Source of the DNA: Candidatus Gastranaerophilales bacterium
GTDB lineage: Bacteria > Cyanobacteriota > Vampirovibrionia > Gastranaerophilales > Gastranaerophilaceae
Direction of reading: 5' to 3'
Length of the DNA stretch: 6,207 nt
Assembly (NCBI GenBank): GCA_947624665.1
Contig: CANQLK010000200.1
Coordinates: forward strand, 1 to 6,207
In this document: piece by piece, positions 6,093 to 6,207 of the stretch
Layout of the letters: every line of letters begins with the position of its first letter
How positions within the stretch are numbered: the first letter of the stretch is position 1
The notes under the pieces: model-generated
Told to the model about the DNA's origin: nothing
The model's input: the letters and a program-made list of their open reading frames with translations, nothing else
Databases searched by the model: none
Translations under genes and position numbers: made by a program

Positions 6093-6178
6093 ATAAGAGG
6101 TAAAAAAAGATAGTCTGGCAGTATGGTTATTTTATATTATTTTTTTACTTGTAATTTAAAATAGTTGAGGATAAGAGT

Positions 6179-6207
6179 ATGAAGAAAATTAGACCTATAA
6201 ATCCCCC
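6179..6207 (+). CDS. Start of an unidentified gene (partial, cut by right edge)
   Basis: An ATG at 6179 is preceded by GAGG (6167-6170) at 8 bases, a good ribosome-binding site, and by a convincing promoter about 80 bases further up. Only M-K-K-I-R-P-I-N-P is visible before the window ends. The basic start could open a signal peptide or a cytosolic protein; nine residues do not allow a family call. The visible part ends in a run of at least five C. Confidence 0.55.

Noticed and set aside
6123..6164. 13-residue leader-peptide-like frame before the right-hand partial gene
   Set aside because: It has no ribosome-binding site, no regulatory codon cluster and no attenuator hairpins, so chance is the simpler explanation.

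Overview
The window is AT-rich bacterial DNA with short spacers, one housekeeping gene and small accessory genes. The leftmost gene encodes an exported, Thr/Asn/Gly-rich repeat protein of the kind displayed on Gram-negative-type (diderm) surfaces. The MiaB protein has a GCQMNKSDSER opening and a GCVAQQ block, which resemble cyanobacterial MiaB. A low-GC gut relative of the cyanobacteria (Vampirovibrionia/Gastranaerophilales) is therefore a reasonable guess, but it is inference from one protein read by eye. TGA does not look reassigned: miaB uses TGG for tryptophan and contains no in-frame TGA.

Layout. (1) 1-2934, minus strand: the first 978 codons of a very large secreted beta-solenoid/autotransporter-like protein, open at the left edge. 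It has a TTG start behind a run of eight G, and modular internal repeats in the last third that is visible. (2) 2935-3198: divergent spacer with a hairpin and the homopolymer tract. (3) 3199-4518, plus strand: complete miaB. (4) 4524-4739, minus strand: a small XRE/Cro-type regulator that ends 5 bases from miaB, tail to tail. (5) 4740-5143: spacer with a perfect 14-bp palindrome, an orphan Shine-Dalgarno sequence and a broken small reading frame. (6) 5144-5821, plus strand: a HigBA-like toxin-antitoxin locus. It has a near-consensus promoter whose predicted start coincides with the toxin ATG, a toxin gene interrupted by TGA at codon 30, and an intact antitoxin 1 base downstream. (7) 5822-6207: spacer with a distant inverted repeat, a good promoter and the first codons of another gene.

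How it fits together. miaB is core tRNA modification. The stretch from the XRE gene to the antitoxin looks like an accessory island in decay: a lone regulator with a likely operator, a frameshifted small ORF, and a toxin-antitoxin pair whose toxin appears dead while the antitoxin survives. The most interesting signals are the G8 tract at the initiation region of the surface protein (possible phase variation), the leaderless architecture of the toxin gene, and the in-frame TGA in the toxin.
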